Of a DNA stretch of 64,000 nt, positions 50,811-60,294 are shown piece after piece. Source of the stretch: Companilactobacillus musae (GTDB lineage Bacteria; Bacillota; Bacilli; Lactobacillales; Lactobacillaceae). The position numbers and the translations under genes are program-made. The notes under the pieces were generated by a model. That model was not told the origin of the DNA. It did no database searches and was given only the letters and a program-made list of their open reading frames with translations. Position 1 is the first letter of the stretch. Each line of letters opens with the position of its first letter. The stretch is from contig NZ_BIFW01000001.1 of the NCBI RefSeq assembly GCF_003967595.1, positions 186,001-250,000 of the forward strand, written 5' to 3'.

Positions 50811-52811
50811 ATGCCAAAATCATCTTATGATGATTCGTCAATTCAAATCCTTGAAGGATTGGAAGCTGTACGAAAAAGACCTGGTATGTACATTGGTTCC
50901 ACTGATTCACGTGGATTACATCACTTGGTATATGAAATAGTTGATAATGCGGTCGATGAAGCTTTATCTGGATTCGGTAAAGAAATTAATGTCACTATCA
51001 ATCAAGATAGTAGTATTACCGTGGTTGATCATGGACGTGGAATGCCAACAGGGATGCATGCTTCAGGTAAGCCAACTATTGAAGTTATTCTAACGGTACT
51101 GCACGCTGGTGGTAAGTTCTCAGAGAATAGTTATAAAACTTCTGGTGGTCTGCACGGTGTAGGTTCATCAGTAGTTAACGCTTTGTCAGAATGGATGACA
51201 GTTCGAGTTGTTCGTGATCACAAAGTTTATGAAGAACGTTTTGAAAATGGTGGTCACCCAGTTGGAACTTTAAAGAAGACAGGGACTACTAAAGAAAGCA
51301 GCGGAACAACTATTAGCTTTAAGCCAGATTCTTCAATTTTTCAAACAACTAAGTTTAACTATGATACTTTGGCGGAAAGATTAAGGGAATCAGCTTTCTT
51401 GCTTAAAGGTGTTAAGTTTACGATCACTGACAAACGTGGTGATGAAACTAAAGAAGATGTATTTCATTATGAAGATGGAATACAATCTTTCGTTAAATAT
51501 CTGAATGAAGATAAAGATACACTTGGTGGTATTTTTTACGTTGAAGGAACTAATTCCGATATTGAAATTGAATTTTCCGGTCAATATAATGACGGTTATT
51601 CGGAAAACATTATTTCCTTCGTTAATAATGTTCGTACTGCTGATGGTGGGACACATGAAGCCGGAATGAAATCTGGTTTAACTAAGGCCTTTAATGATTA
51701 TGCTAGAAAAGTCGGCTTGTTAAAGGAAAATAGTAAAAATCTTGAAGGTAGTGATGTTCGTGAAGGACTTTCAGCTATCATTTCTGTCAGAATTCCCGAA
51801 GAGATCTTACAGTTTGAAGGTCAAACTAAGGGAAAATTAGGTACTCCACAAGCTCGCTCGGCTGTTGATCAGTTGGTTTATGAACAAATGAGTTTCTACT
51901 TGATGGAAAATGGTGAGCAGGCTCAAATGCTTGTTAAGAAGGCTCTTAAAGCGCGTGAAGCACGGGATGCGGCTAGAAAAGCACGTGAAAGTACTCGTAG
52001 CGGTAAAAAGAATAAGAAAACTGATGGATTGCTTTCCGGTAAGTTAACGCCAGCACAATCGAAAAACTCAGATAGAAACGAATTGTTCTTAGTTGAGGGT
52101 GATTCTGCCGGTGGTTCAGCAAAGCAAGGTCGAGATCGTAAATTTCAAGCTATTTTGCCATTACGTGGTAAGGTCTTGAATACTCAAAAAGCAAAATTAG
52201 AAGATATTTATAAAAATGAAGAAATCAATACGATGATTTATACAATTGGTGCCGGTGTTGGTGCTGACTTTAAGTTGGAGAATCGTAACTATGATAAGGT
52301 TATTATTATGACCGATGCTGATGATGATGGTTCTCATATTCAAATCTTATTACTGACTTTCTTCTATCGTTATATGCGTCCATTAGTTGAATCTGGTCAC
52401 GTCTATATTGCACTTTCTCCACTTTATAAATTGCAAAAAGGCAAGGGTGCTAAGACTCAAATCAGATATGCTTGGACACCAGATGAATTACAAGAAGATA
52501 TCAAACAAATGGGTAAAGGATATGACTTGCAGAGATTTAAAGGTCTTGGTGAAATGAATGCCGATCAACTCTGGAAGACAACTATGGACCCGGAAAACCG
52601 CATCTTGATCAGAGTTAATATTGACGATGCAGCTTTGGCTGAACGTCGTGTTACAACTTTGATGGGTGATAAGGTTAAACCACGTCGTGATTGGATCGAG
52701 AGTAATGTTCGCTTTAACGGTACTGAAGAAGGCGACAATATCTTGGAAAAAGTTGATGAAACTGATCCAATTGACAGTAAAATCGTTGACGATTTATTGA
52801 ATAAGGAATAG
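50811..52811 (+). CDS. parE: DNA topoisomerase IV subunit B
   Basis: ParE, 666 residues; ATPase and Toprim subunit. EAVRKRPGMYIG, DNAVDEAL and GLHGVGSSVVNALS in the GHKL domain; EGDSAGGSAKQGRDRKFQAILPLRGK in the Toprim domain. Assigned to topo IV instead of gyrase from its divergence from plsY and the following parC. Confidence 0.94.
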   Translation: MPKSSYDDSSIQILEGLEAVRKRPGMYIGSTDSRGLHHLVYEIVDNAVDEALSGFGKEINVTINQDSSITVVDHGRGMPTGMHASGKPTIEVILTVLHAGGKFSENSYKTSGGLHGVGSSVVNALSEWMTVRVVRDHKVYEERFENGGHPVGTLKKTGTTKESSGTTISFKPDSSIFQTTKFNYDTLAERLRESAFLLKGVKFTITDKRGDETKEDVFHYEDGIQSFVKYLNEDKDTLGGIFYVEGTNSDIEIEFSGQYNDGYSENIISFVNNVRTADGGTHEAGMKSGLTKAFNDYARKVGLLKENSKNLEGSDVREGLSAIISVRIPEEILQFEGQTKGKLGTPQARSAVDQLVYEQMSFYLMENGEQAQMLVKKALKAREARDAARKARESTRSGKKNKKTDGLLSGKLTPAQSKNSDRNELFLVEGDSAGGSAKQGRDRKFQAILPLRGKVLNTQKAKLEDIYKNEEINTMIYTIGAGVGADFKLENRNYDKVIIMTDADDDGSHIQILLLTFFYRYMRPLVESGHVYIALSPLYKLQKGKGAKTQIRYAWTPDELQEDIKQMGKGYDLQRFKGLGEMNADQLWKTTMDPENRILIRVNIDDAALAERRVTTLMGDKVKPRRDWIESNVRFNGTEEGDNILEKVDETDPIDSKIVDDLLNKE

Positions 52812-52821
52812 GTGATAAATA

Positions 52822-55266
52822 GTGACTGAAAATTCTCCTAAAATTCAAGATATCTCGCTCGAAAAAATCATGGGAGATCGATTTGCGAGATATTCAAAAT
52901 CAATTATTCAAGAAAGAGCTTTACCAGACATTCGTGACGGTTTAAAACCAGTTCAACGGAGAATTTTGTATTCAATGTTTTTGGATGGCAATACTTATGA
53001 CAAGGGCTTTAGAAAGTCTGCCAAGGGTGTTGGTAATGTTATGGGTAATTTCCATCCTCACGGAGATTCTTCAATTTATGAAGCCATGGTACGTTTATCG
53101 CAGGATTGGAAGTTACGAAATCCCTTGATTGAAATGCACGGTAATAATGGTTCAATGGATGGAGACCCACCCGCTGCGATGCGTTATACTGAAGCTCGAT
53201 TGAGTAAAATTTCTGTTGAAATGCTTCGAGATATCAATAAAGATACTGTTGATGAAGAATGGAACTTTGATGATACTGAGAAAGAACCAAAAGTTTTACC
53301 AGCTAGGTTCCCCAATTTATTGGTTAATGGTGCTACTGGTATTTCAGCTGGATATGCGACTGAGATTCCACCTCATAATCTAGGTGAAGTTATTGATGCC
53401 ACAATCAAAATGATCGATAACCCTGACATAACTTTGGAAGAATTAATGAAGATTGTTAAGGGACCAGATTTTCCAACCGGTGGTATTTTGCAAGGAAAAG
53501 CCGGAATAAGGGATGCTTATAAGACTGGTCGAGGCAAAGTATATTTACGTTCAAAGACTTCTATTCAAGAGATCAGAGGTCATAAGTCTCAAATCGTAAT
53601 CACAGAGATTCCATATGAAGTTAATAAAGCTCAATTAGTTAAAAAGATGGATGAAATTCGTGTCTTGAAGAAGGTTGACGGAATCGCTGAAGTTCGTGAT
53701 GAATCTGATCGTCAAGGACTTTCCATCGTAGTTGAATTAAAACGTGATGTTGATGCTAATGGTATTCTCAATTACTTGTTTAAGAATACGGATTTACAAA
53801 TTTCGTACAATTTTAACATGGTTGCCATTGCTGACATGCGTCCTCAACAGGTCGGTTTAGTTCAAATCTTGAAGGAATATATTGAACATCAAAAAGACGT
53901 CGTCTTACGTCGAAGCCATTTTGATTTAACTAAGGCCAAGAAACGTCTTCATATTGTTGAAGGTTTGATCAAAGCCTTATCAATTCTAGACAAGGTAATC
54001 AAAACTATTCGTAGTAGTAAGAATAAATCTGATGCTAAGAATAATTTGATAAAAGAGTATCAGTTTACTGAAGAGCAAGCTGAAGCAATCGTTTCTTTGC
54101 AACTTTATCGTTTAACTAATACTGATGTTACCGAATTGGAAAAAGAAGATAAGGGTCTACGTAATCAAATCACTAGTTTAAATAAGATTATTGACGATCA
54201 TACAACTTTGATGAATGTTATTAAAAAAGAACTTCTTACTGTGCGTGATACGTACGCTGATAAACGTCGGACTAAGATTGAAGCCAAGGTCGAAGAGATT
54301 GAGGTCGATACTCGCGTGATGGTAGCAAGTGAAGACGTACGTCTGTTAGTCAGTCATGATGGCTATGTTAAACGTAGTAGTCTTCGCTCATATCAAGCAT
54401 CAAGTGAAACTGACAATGGTCTAAAAGATGAAGATTATCCAATTATTGATCAAAATGTTAATACTTTGGACCATTTATTCATCTTTACTGATAAAGGAAA
54501 TCTGATTTATCGTCAAATTTTTGAAGTTGAAGATAGTCGTTGGAAAGATACTGGATCTCATTTATCCCAAGAAGTTGGACTAGATTCTGACGAATCAATC
54601 TTAAAAGCGTTTGTCTTTAAGGATTTGAAAGAGACTGGTAATTTCTTAGTGGCAACTAATGAAAACTATATTAAGCAAGTTGCTTTTAGTGACTTGTTGC
54701 CAGGGCGAACTTATAAATCTAGAGCATCAAAATATTGTAAGTTAAAAGACAAGGCTTCAGAAGTGATGAATGTTTATTATGTTGAAAAAGATGCCAAAAA
54801 TTTAGTATATGTCTTTACAAAGCATTCATATGCTTCAGCTTTTCCAATTGAAGAAGTTCCTGTTGTCAGTGGTAAGGCCATGGGTGTTAAGTTTGTTAGT
54901 CTAAAAGATGATGATCAATTGGCAGATTATTTCTTAGCTACTGATGAAAATGATAAAATTGCTTTGTTGACCCAACGTGGATCATATAAACAAATGAAGT
55001 TATCTGAGATTCCAGTTACTAGTCGGGCTCGTCGTGGAGTATTGACACTACGCGAGTTGAAACGTCAACCACATCGAGTTTTGTTGGTAACTAACGTTTC
55101 AAATGAAATGAATCTTTCAATTGTAACTGATACTAATAAAGAAATTGAAATTGATCGATCAAATCACCAAAGTACAGATCGCTATTCTAATGGATCATTT
55201 ATTATGGACCCAGCAACAGACGGTACTCCAGTAAGATTTGTGAAAAAGATTGAAGAAAACGCATAA
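52822..55266 (+). CDS. parC: DNA topoisomerase IV subunit A
   Basis: ParC, 814 residues; breaks and rejoins DNA. GTG start after GGTGATAAAT. RALPDIRDGLKPVQRRILY, active-site tyrosine in PAAMRYTEARLS. The quinolone region is SAKGVGNVMGNFHPHGDSSIYEA. The C-terminal beta-propeller (from about 490) lacks the GyrA box, as expected for ParC. Confidence 0.94.
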   Translation: MTENSPKIQDISLEKIMGDRFARYSKSIIQERALPDIRDGLKPVQRRILYSMFLDGNTYDKGFRKSAKGVGNVMGNFHPHGDSSIYEAMVRLSQDWKLRNPLIEMHGNNGSMDGDPPAAMRYTEARLSKISVEMLRDINKDTVDEEWNFDDTEKEPKVLPARFPNLLVNGATGISAGYATEIPPHNLGEVIDATIKMIDNPDITLEELMKIVKGPDFPTGGILQGKAGIRDAYKTGRGKVYLRSKTSIQEIRGHKSQIVITEIPYEVNKAQLVKKMDEIRVLKKVDGIAEVRDESDRQGLSIVVELKRDVDANGILNYLFKNTDLQISYNFNMVAIADMRPQQVGLVQILKEYIEHQKDVVLRRSHFDLTKAKKRLHIVEGLIKALSILDKVIKTIRSSKNKSDAKNNLIKEYQFTEEQAEAIVSLQLYRLTNTDVTELEKEDKGLRNQITSLNKIIDDHTTLMNVIKKELLTVRDTYADKRRTKIEAKVEEIEVDTRVMVASEDVRLLVSHDGYVKRSSLRSYQASSETDNGLKDEDYPIIDQNVNTLDHLFIFTDKGNLIYRQIFEVEDSRWKDTGSHLSQEVGLDSDESILKAFVFKDLKETGNFLVATNENYIKQVAFSDLLPGRTYKSRASKYCKLKDKASEVMNVYYVEKDAKNLVYVFTKHSYASAFPIEEVPVVSGKAMGVKFVSLKDDDQLADYFLATDENDKIALLTQRGSYKQMKLSEIPVTSRARRGVLTLRELKRQPHRVLLVTNVSNEMNLSIVTDTNKEIEIDRSNHQSTDRYSNGSFIMDPATDGTPVRFVKKIEENA

Positions 55267-55356
55267 TATAAAGAGCATAGTTTCACTTTATATAGTATTA
55301 TTATCTTATTGAATACATTATTTTTTACTTTCACAAATACCTAGGAGGATTCGTTA

Positions 55357-56316
55357 TTGCTGGACGAAAAATCAAGAAGAGTCTTTAGTTCCAAAGCTTT
55401 GAATTATTTTGATGAGTTGACTAAGAATATGAGTTATACCAAAACAGCTCAGTTATTAGGAATTACGCAACCTGCATTGACTCAACAAATAAAAAAAATA
55501 GAACGTGTTGTAGGGGCACCATTGTTTTATAGTGTCGGAAAGAAGATCTATTTAACTGACGCTGGAACATCCCTATTAAAAGTGACACATCAAATGTTTG
55601 ATTTGATCAACAATGTGACTGATCAGATTCAACAGGAGTCCTCGGAAAAGAGCGGTACGATCAGTATCGGTTTGTTATCAACTGCTGAATCGGTTGTTTT
55701 GGAAGACTTTATTGTTGAATACAATCGAATCAATCCTAATGTTATTATTGATTTGAATCTTTTGACCCGTAAAGAACTTTGGGACAATATCCAAAATAAT
55801 CGAATTGATTTAGCTATTATGTATTTACCTGACAAGAATATTAAAAGTTGGAAGATATATAAATCTAAGAAAATCATTAGTGATAACATAATGTTGATTC
55901 ACAACAATGAAAAGCTTAGTAAACGTAAGTCTGTTTGTTACAAGGATGCAGTTGCTAAACCTTGGGCAACTTATTTGAAGTCTTATTACTTTTCGGAATT
56001 GTTGGCAGAACGTTTCCGGGATGCTTTAGTAGATTCTCCAAAAGTTATTGCAAGATTTTCATCACCGTATCAACTTTTGAAGTTTGCTCAAGAATCCGAT
56101 GATGTTTACACGGTTCTACCATTGAGTTTTTGCATTGCACATCAATCAATGTTTAAACTTTATCAAACACCACTTGAACCTGCTATATCAAGTGATTTAT
56201 CATTTGTATATCGAGAAGATAAAGAAAAGATTCCGCGAATTCAAGAATTCTTGAGTGAGTGGGATAATTTCTTAGATAAAATGAGTTATATTGATCGTCT
56301 TAAATCTTCTAGATAA
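55357..56316 (+). CDS. LysR-family transcriptional regulator
   Basis: Regulator of 319 residues. N-terminal winged HTH (SYTKTAQLLGITQPALTQQIKKIERVVGAPLF) and a periplasmic-binding-like effector domain (from about 95). TTG start with AGGAGG. Effector unknown. Its neighbour ppaC is separate by 24 bp, which might be chance. Confidence 0.88.
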   Translation: MLDEKSRRVFSSKALNYFDELTKNMSYTKTAQLLGITQPALTQQIKKIERVVGAPLFYSVGKKIYLTDAGTSLLKVTHQMFDLINNVTDQIQQESSEKSGTISIGLLSTAESVVLEDFIVEYNRINPNVIIDLNLLTRKELWDNIQNNRIDLAIMYLPDKNIKSWKIYKSKKIISDNIMLIHNNEKLSKRKSVCYKDAVAKPWATYLKSYYFSELLAERFRDALVDSPKVIARFSSPYQLLKFAQESDDVYTVLPLSFCIAHQSMFKLYQTPLEPAISSDLSFVYREDKEKIPRIQEFLSEWDNFLDKMSYIDRLKSSR

Positions 56317-56340
56317 ATTTTATAAAGGGGTATAGTACAC

Positions 56341-57282
56341 ATGCCAAAGGAAAAAGAACTAGTTTTTGGACACAAAAATCCTGATACTGATGCTGTTTCA
56401 GCAGCAGTTGCTTATTCATATTTACAAAATCAATTAGGTTACAACACTGAAGCCGTTGCTTTAGGTGAACCAAACCTTGAAACAAAGTTTGTTTATAACC
56501 ATTTTGATGTTAAATATCCACGTATCATTTCAGCCATTAATGGTGAAGTTAAAAAAGTTATGCTAGTTGATCACAATGAAAGACAACAAAGTGTTGATGA
56601 TATCGCTGATGTTGAAATTACTCACGTCGTAGATCATCACCGTATTGCTAACTTTGAAACAGCTCTACCTTTGTATTATCGTGCTGAACCAGTTGGTTGT
56701 GTAAGTACAATCATTTGGGAAATGTATAATGAAAATGAAGTTGAAGTTCCAGCTAAGATTGCTGCTATCATGGCTTCATCAATTATTTCAGATACATTAC
56801 TATTGAAATCACCTACAACAACTGATGTTGACCGCGAAGCTTTAAAGAGCTTGGCTAAAACTGCTGGTATCGACTATGAATCATATGGTCTTGAAATGTT
56901 AAAGGCTGGTACTAATTTGGACAGCAAGACAACTCAAGAATTGATCGATATGGATGCTAAGAGCTTTGACATGAATGGTAACAGTGTACGTGTAGCCCAA
57001 GTAAATACTGTTGATGTTGATGATACTTTAAAGCGTGAAAGTGACTTTGTTAAGGATATTAAGGCTGAAAATGCCGATAAAGGTTACAATCTATTTGTAC
57101 TTTTGATTACAAATATCTTAACAAGTGACACAACTGGTCTTGTTATTGGTGATGATGCCGCAATTGCTAAATTTGAAGCTGCCTTGAATACTAAGGTTTC
57201 TGATAACAAAGCTGCTTTGCCTGGCGTTGTATCACGTAAAAAACAAGTTGTACCTCCATTGAATGATCAATTCAATAAGTAA
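56341..57282 (+). CDS. ppaC: Manganese-dependent inorganic pyrophosphatase
   Basis: Family II pyrophosphatase of 313 residues. DHH-family motifs GHKNPDTDAVSAA, DHNE, and VDHHRI; C-terminal SRKKQVVPPL for substrate binding. Hydrolyses pyrophosphate with Mn2+. AAAGGGGT precedes the ATG. Confidence 0.95.
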   Translation: MPKEKELVFGHKNPDTDAVSAAVAYSYLQNQLGYNTEAVALGEPNLETKFVYNHFDVKYPRIISAINGEVKKVMLVDHNERQQSVDDIADVEITHVVDHHRIANFETALPLYYRAEPVGCVSTIIWEMYNENEVEVPAKIAAIMASSIISDTLLLKSPTTTDVDREALKSLAKTAGIDYESYGLEMLKAGTNLDSKTTQELIDMDAKSFDMNGNSVRVAQVNTVDVDDTLKRESDFVKDIKAENADKGYNLFVLLITNILTSDTTGLVIGDDAAIAKFEAALNTKVSDNKAALPGVVSRKKQVVPPLNDQFNK

Positions 57283-57310
57283 TGCTTGTTAATTAATTTG
57301 ATTTAAAGAA

Positions 57311-57373
57311 TAAATGACATTTATGAGAGATTAGGTATGTAGCGTAATCTATCTTATAAATGTCATTTTTTTA
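57311..57373 (+). repeat. Two-tier palindromic repeat, copy B, at the ppaC terminator
   Basis: Outer stem AATGACATTTATGAGA facing TCTTATAAATGTCATT, inner stem AGATTA/TAATCT, then seven T. Related to 31182-31232: ATGRCATYTATRAGAG and ATCTTATARATG are shared, with compensatory changes in paired positions. Here it clearly can terminate ppaC. Confidence 0.7.
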
Positions 57374-57482
57374 TTAAAATTTACTATCTCTATTTTTAAA
57401 ATTAGTTTATGATTATTTAGGAAATTAATTAATAAACATAAAATAAATCAATGAAAATTGACAGTTAAATATTATGTAAATG

Positions 57483-57558
57483 TTGAAAACGTATTCGCAT
57501 TTCTGTTATAATATTTTCATTGTCAAAAACTGCTGGATTTTTTGTCTAGCAGTTTTTA
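57483..57558 (+). promoter_or_regulatory. Promoter, cre-like site and leader terminator of the sugar transporter gene
   Basis: TTGAAA (57483-57488), 18-bp spacer, TATAAT (57507-57512). The cre-like TGAAAACGTATTCG (57484-57497) overlaps -35 and spacer. In the leader, AAAACTGCTGGA faces TCTAGCAGTTTT and a T-rich tail (57524-57558), a terminator-like hairpin before the gene at 57610. The rest of 57374-57480 is AT-rich and empty. Confidence 0.6.
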
Positions 57559-57609
57559 TATTGATGATAATGGATTGTTTAATTTCAATTGCAAAGAGGG
57601 AGTTTTTTA

Positions 57610-58503
57610 ATGAGTGCAATGAATATAGTTATTGGTCTTTTACCAATGATTGGTTGGGGATTTTTCCCCGTACTTACTGGTAAATTTGGTGGGAAGCCAG
57701 TAAATCAAATATTAGGAGCAACTTATGGTACATTGATTGCCGCAATCATCGTGGCCATAGTTCGCCAAACACCAATGCTAGGTGGTAAAGAGTTTTTATA
57801 CACATTCTTGTCAGGTGCTTGTTGGTCATTAGGCCAGATTCTGGTATTTTATGCATTTTCTGAAATGGGTGTTTCTAGAACAATGCCTATTTCAACAGGT
57901 TTTCAATTAATTGGAGCATCACTTTGGAGTGTTTTAGTACTTGGTGAGTGGGCTAAGACATCTTCAAAAGTTATTGGATTTTTTGCCATTGCTTTAATTA
58001 TTTTTGGTGTTTATCTAACTACTTATACAGAAAATAAAATTCCTAAAGAAGAAGGCGGAGCTAACGCTGTAAAAGGTGTACTATTAGTTCTTTGTGCCGA
58101 AGTAGGATATTTAGGCTATTCAGCCTTTCCACAGGCAATTCAAAATCTAGATGGTTTTGAAGCATTCTTGCCACAAGCTTTGGGTATGGCTGTCGTTGCA
58201 ACGATTTTTGCCTTAGTAACTAAGAGCAATCGTGTATCTAAGCCATTTAAAACTAAGAGTTCATACACTAATCTGATTTCTGGATTTTTCTTTGCTTTTG
58301 CTGCTTTAACATATTTGATCTCAGCTCGTCCTGAAATCAATGGTTTGGCAACAGGATTTATTCTTTCACAAATGAATGTTATTATCGCTACTCTTGGTGG
58401 TGTTTATATTCTTCACGAGAGAAAGACTAAGAAAGAAATGAGTTCTATCTTAGCTGGATTAGCTCTAGTCGTCATAGCAGGGATTATCACATCATTCCTA
58501 TAA
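57610..58503 (+). CDS. GRP-family sugar transporter (GlcU/RbsU type)
   Basis: Membrane protein of 297 residues with ten helices. GLLPMIGWGFFPVLTGKFGGKPVNQILGATYGT and the repeat LVLGEWAKTSSKVIGFFAIALIIFGVYL are typical of glucose/ribose uptake proteins. ATG 57610 with GAGGGAG; a frame extension to 57589 has no site. The cre-like promoter suggests carbon control. The sugar may be glucose or ribose. Confidence 0.85.
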   Translation: MSAMNIVIGLLPMIGWGFFPVLTGKFGGKPVNQILGATYGTLIAAIIVAIVRQTPMLGGKEFLYTFLSGACWSLGQILVFYAFSEMGVSRTMPISTGFQLIGASLWSVLVLGEWAKTSSKVIGFFAIALIIFGVYLTTYTENKIPKEEGGANAVKGVLLVLCAEVGYLGYSAFPQAIQNLDGFEAFLPQALGMAVVATIFALVTKSNRVSKPFKTKSSYTNLISGFFFAFAALTYLISARPEINGLATGFILSQMNVIIATLGGVYILHERKTKKEMSSILAGLALVVIAGIITSFL

Positions 58504-58515
58504 AAGAAGAAAATA

Positions 58516-58550
58516 AAAACACGTTGGAAAATTAATTCCAACGTGTTTTT
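58516..58550. terminator. Terminator after the sugar transporter gene
   Basis: AAAAACACGTTGGAA, ATTAA loop, TTCCAACGTGTTTTT. The following 58551-58759 holds another hairpin (GTCAGAT/ATCTGAC near 58687) and a 15-codon ORF behind GGGAGG at 58613 that I do not count as a gene. Confidence 0.8.
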
Positions 58551-58759
58551 TTGTTATATATCAGAGAGTTTACATTTAATTGGTCTATCTTTTATTAATT
58601 AATACAAAATTGGGAGGATATTTATTTGTACGTAGTATTAATGAGAAAATCATATTTTGTAATGTATATCTAAGGAGTATATTTTTGTCAGATATCTTTA
58701 TCTATCTGACGCCTAGAATATAACCCCATTTGTCAAAATAGGGAAGTAATATGCTCATG

Positions 58760-59329
58760 TTATTTATTATAACTTCTCATTGTTGGTGGGGTATAGGATT
58801 GAATAAATTGCCCGATTTCTGTTAAGGAATCGCTGAACAGCAGGGTTTTACGAGTTCTTGTTTCCATGAATCCTTGGTTAGTCATGGAATCGAAGAAACT
58901 TGCCAATTCGTCATAGTAATGATTGATGTTATAAAAGATACATGGATTGGTACTGTCGCCGATAATAGTCCAAGAGAAAGCCTCTGAGATCTCTTCCAAA
59001 GTTCCCGGACCACCAGGTAAAGCAATATTTGCAACGGAATCATCAAGCATAGCCTGTTTACGTTGCGACATGTCTGGTACGATATCTAATTTAGTAAGTT
59101 GATTATGTGACAATTCACGGTCAGCGAGTTCTTTAGTAATGATTCCGTGAACGAAGCCATCTTCTGCTAAGACACTGTTAGCGACAGCTCCCATAAGTCC
59201 AAAGCGACCACCACCGTACGTTAGACCATAATTGTTAGATACAATCCAATGACCAAGTTTTTGTGCTCCAATTTTGTAAATTTCATCATTACCTGTGGAT
59301 GCGCCACAATATACTGCAATATTCTTCAT
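58760..59329 (-). CDS. LOG-family protein (TIGR00730)
   Basis: Protein of 189 residues. GGGRFGLMG and PGGPGTLEEISE are the LOG motifs for nucleoside monophosphate phosphoribohydrolase activity. Proteins of this family in bacteria cleave AMP-like or cytokinin-type nucleotides. Start ATG 59329 is chosen over the 59353 extension, with AGAGAGTG upstream. Directly downstream of the degenerate recombinase gene. Confidence 0.88.
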   Translation of the reverse strand: MKNIAVYCGASTGNDEIYKIGAQKLGHWIVSNNYGLTYGGGRFGLMGAVANSVLAEDGFVHGIITKELADRELSHNQLTKLDIVPDMSQRKQAMLDDSVANIALPGGPGTLEEISEAFSWTIIGDSTNPCIFYNINHYYDELASFFDSMTNQGFMETRTRKTLLFSDSLTEIGQFIQSYTPPTMRSYNK

Positions 59330-59342
59330 TTTTTCACTCTCT

Positions 59343-60170
59343 TTAAATGTCAAAGTTTGTTTCGCGTTTAAGTCGACGGTAATACATCAAGGAAGGTGTA
59401 TCTAAAGCATCTAAAGCTCTTTGTTGATCAGTAGATAGCTCTTTAGTGCTTAATGCTAAGAGAATGAAAGTCGTGTAAAGTTTTTTAGGAGATAAGTCCA
59501 AGCCTGTACTTTCACTGTCTTTTTTTAGATCCCGATGGATAGCGGGTACTGTCAATAAAGGGGTATTGGCACCACGATTACGACTTAGGAATAGATTGTT
59601 ATTGTTCCAATAAGAGCGATAAGGCTCAATATACGCTTTGTATAAATTTAAGAACTGTAATTCATCTTTGTCAAATGATAATTGATTGAATTTTTTGTAA
59701 AAATCTGCTTGCATAGCTTCTTTATAGTTGAATCCTTTGGCAATAATCAAAATTAATAGCCTCGTGTAAATACTTAAATCAGTTTTAAGATATTCAGGAA
59801 GCTTTAAGAAGACCTCTACGGGGAAATCTGACTGTTTGGGTACAGTTACACTGTTGATATTTAAAGTTGGTATTTCGGGCGTTTTTTTAGTACTGAAGAG
59901 ATATTTGAAGTAGACATTAAGGTTACTAATAACTTTATTGATCGTGCTGGGACTGAGTTGCAGATTATCGAGCATAAAATTTTTAAATAAACGAACATCC
60001 ATTTCGTGAACATCTTTAATATCTTCCGATATTTTATAGTCATTGTTGTGTTGAATAGTGTAATTAAAAAAATCATTTAAAGAGTTCATATATTCGGTAT
60101 GAGCTTTGTCAGAAATATGTCTGGTTTTAAGATTAGCTTCAAAGCCAGTGAGATAAGGGATTTTTACCAT
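59343..60170 (-). CDS. Degenerate tyrosine-recombinase-like protein
   Basis: Protein of 275 residues. The N-terminal half looks like an Xer core-binding domain (TEYMNSLNDFFNYTIQ, SPSTINKVISNLNVYFKYLF). The C-terminal half keeps the length and order of a catalytic domain, but the key motifs have decayed: AKGFNYKEA where active enzymes have ATGLRxSE, SPKKLYTTF instead of TPHxLRHTF, and SLMYYRR near the usual tyrosine. Probably a non-catalytic DNA-binding protein. AAAGGAGG precedes ATG 60170; longer frames lack a site. GC and codon use look native. Confidence 0.65.
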   Translation of the reverse strand: MVKIPYLTGFEANLKTRHISDKAHTEYMNSLNDFFNYTIQHNNDYKISEDIKDVHEMDVRLFKNFMLDNLQLSPSTINKVISNLNVYFKYLFSTKKTPEIPTLNINSVTVPKQSDFPVEVFLKLPEYLKTDLSIYTRLLILIIAKGFNYKEAMQADFYKKFNQLSFDKDELQFLNLYKAYIEPYRSYWNNNNLFLSRNRGANTPLLTVPAIHRDLKKDSESTGLDLSPKKLYTTFILLALSTKELSTDQQRALDALDTPSLMYYRRLKRETNFDI

Positions 60171-60242
60171 AATAAAACCTCCTTTTAATTTCATTATACA
60201 TTTTGTTAATTTTTCCCACAAAAAACAATTGCAATGGAATGT

Positions 60243-60277
60243 AAAAAATCCCTGTGTGATTACCACACAAGGATTTT
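60243..60277 (-). terminator. Terminator of the mur operon (minus strand)
   Basis: AAAATCCTTGTGTGG facing CACACAGGGATTTT on the minus strand, then more T. It ends the crr-proximal end of the operon. Confidence 0.75.
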
Positions 60278-60294
60278 CTATTGATTAGGAATTA

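Noticed and set aside
58613-58674. 15-codon ORF behind GGGAGG after the sugar transporter
   Set aside because: Too short to support, with no recognisable feature; it may be chance in AT-rich DNA.
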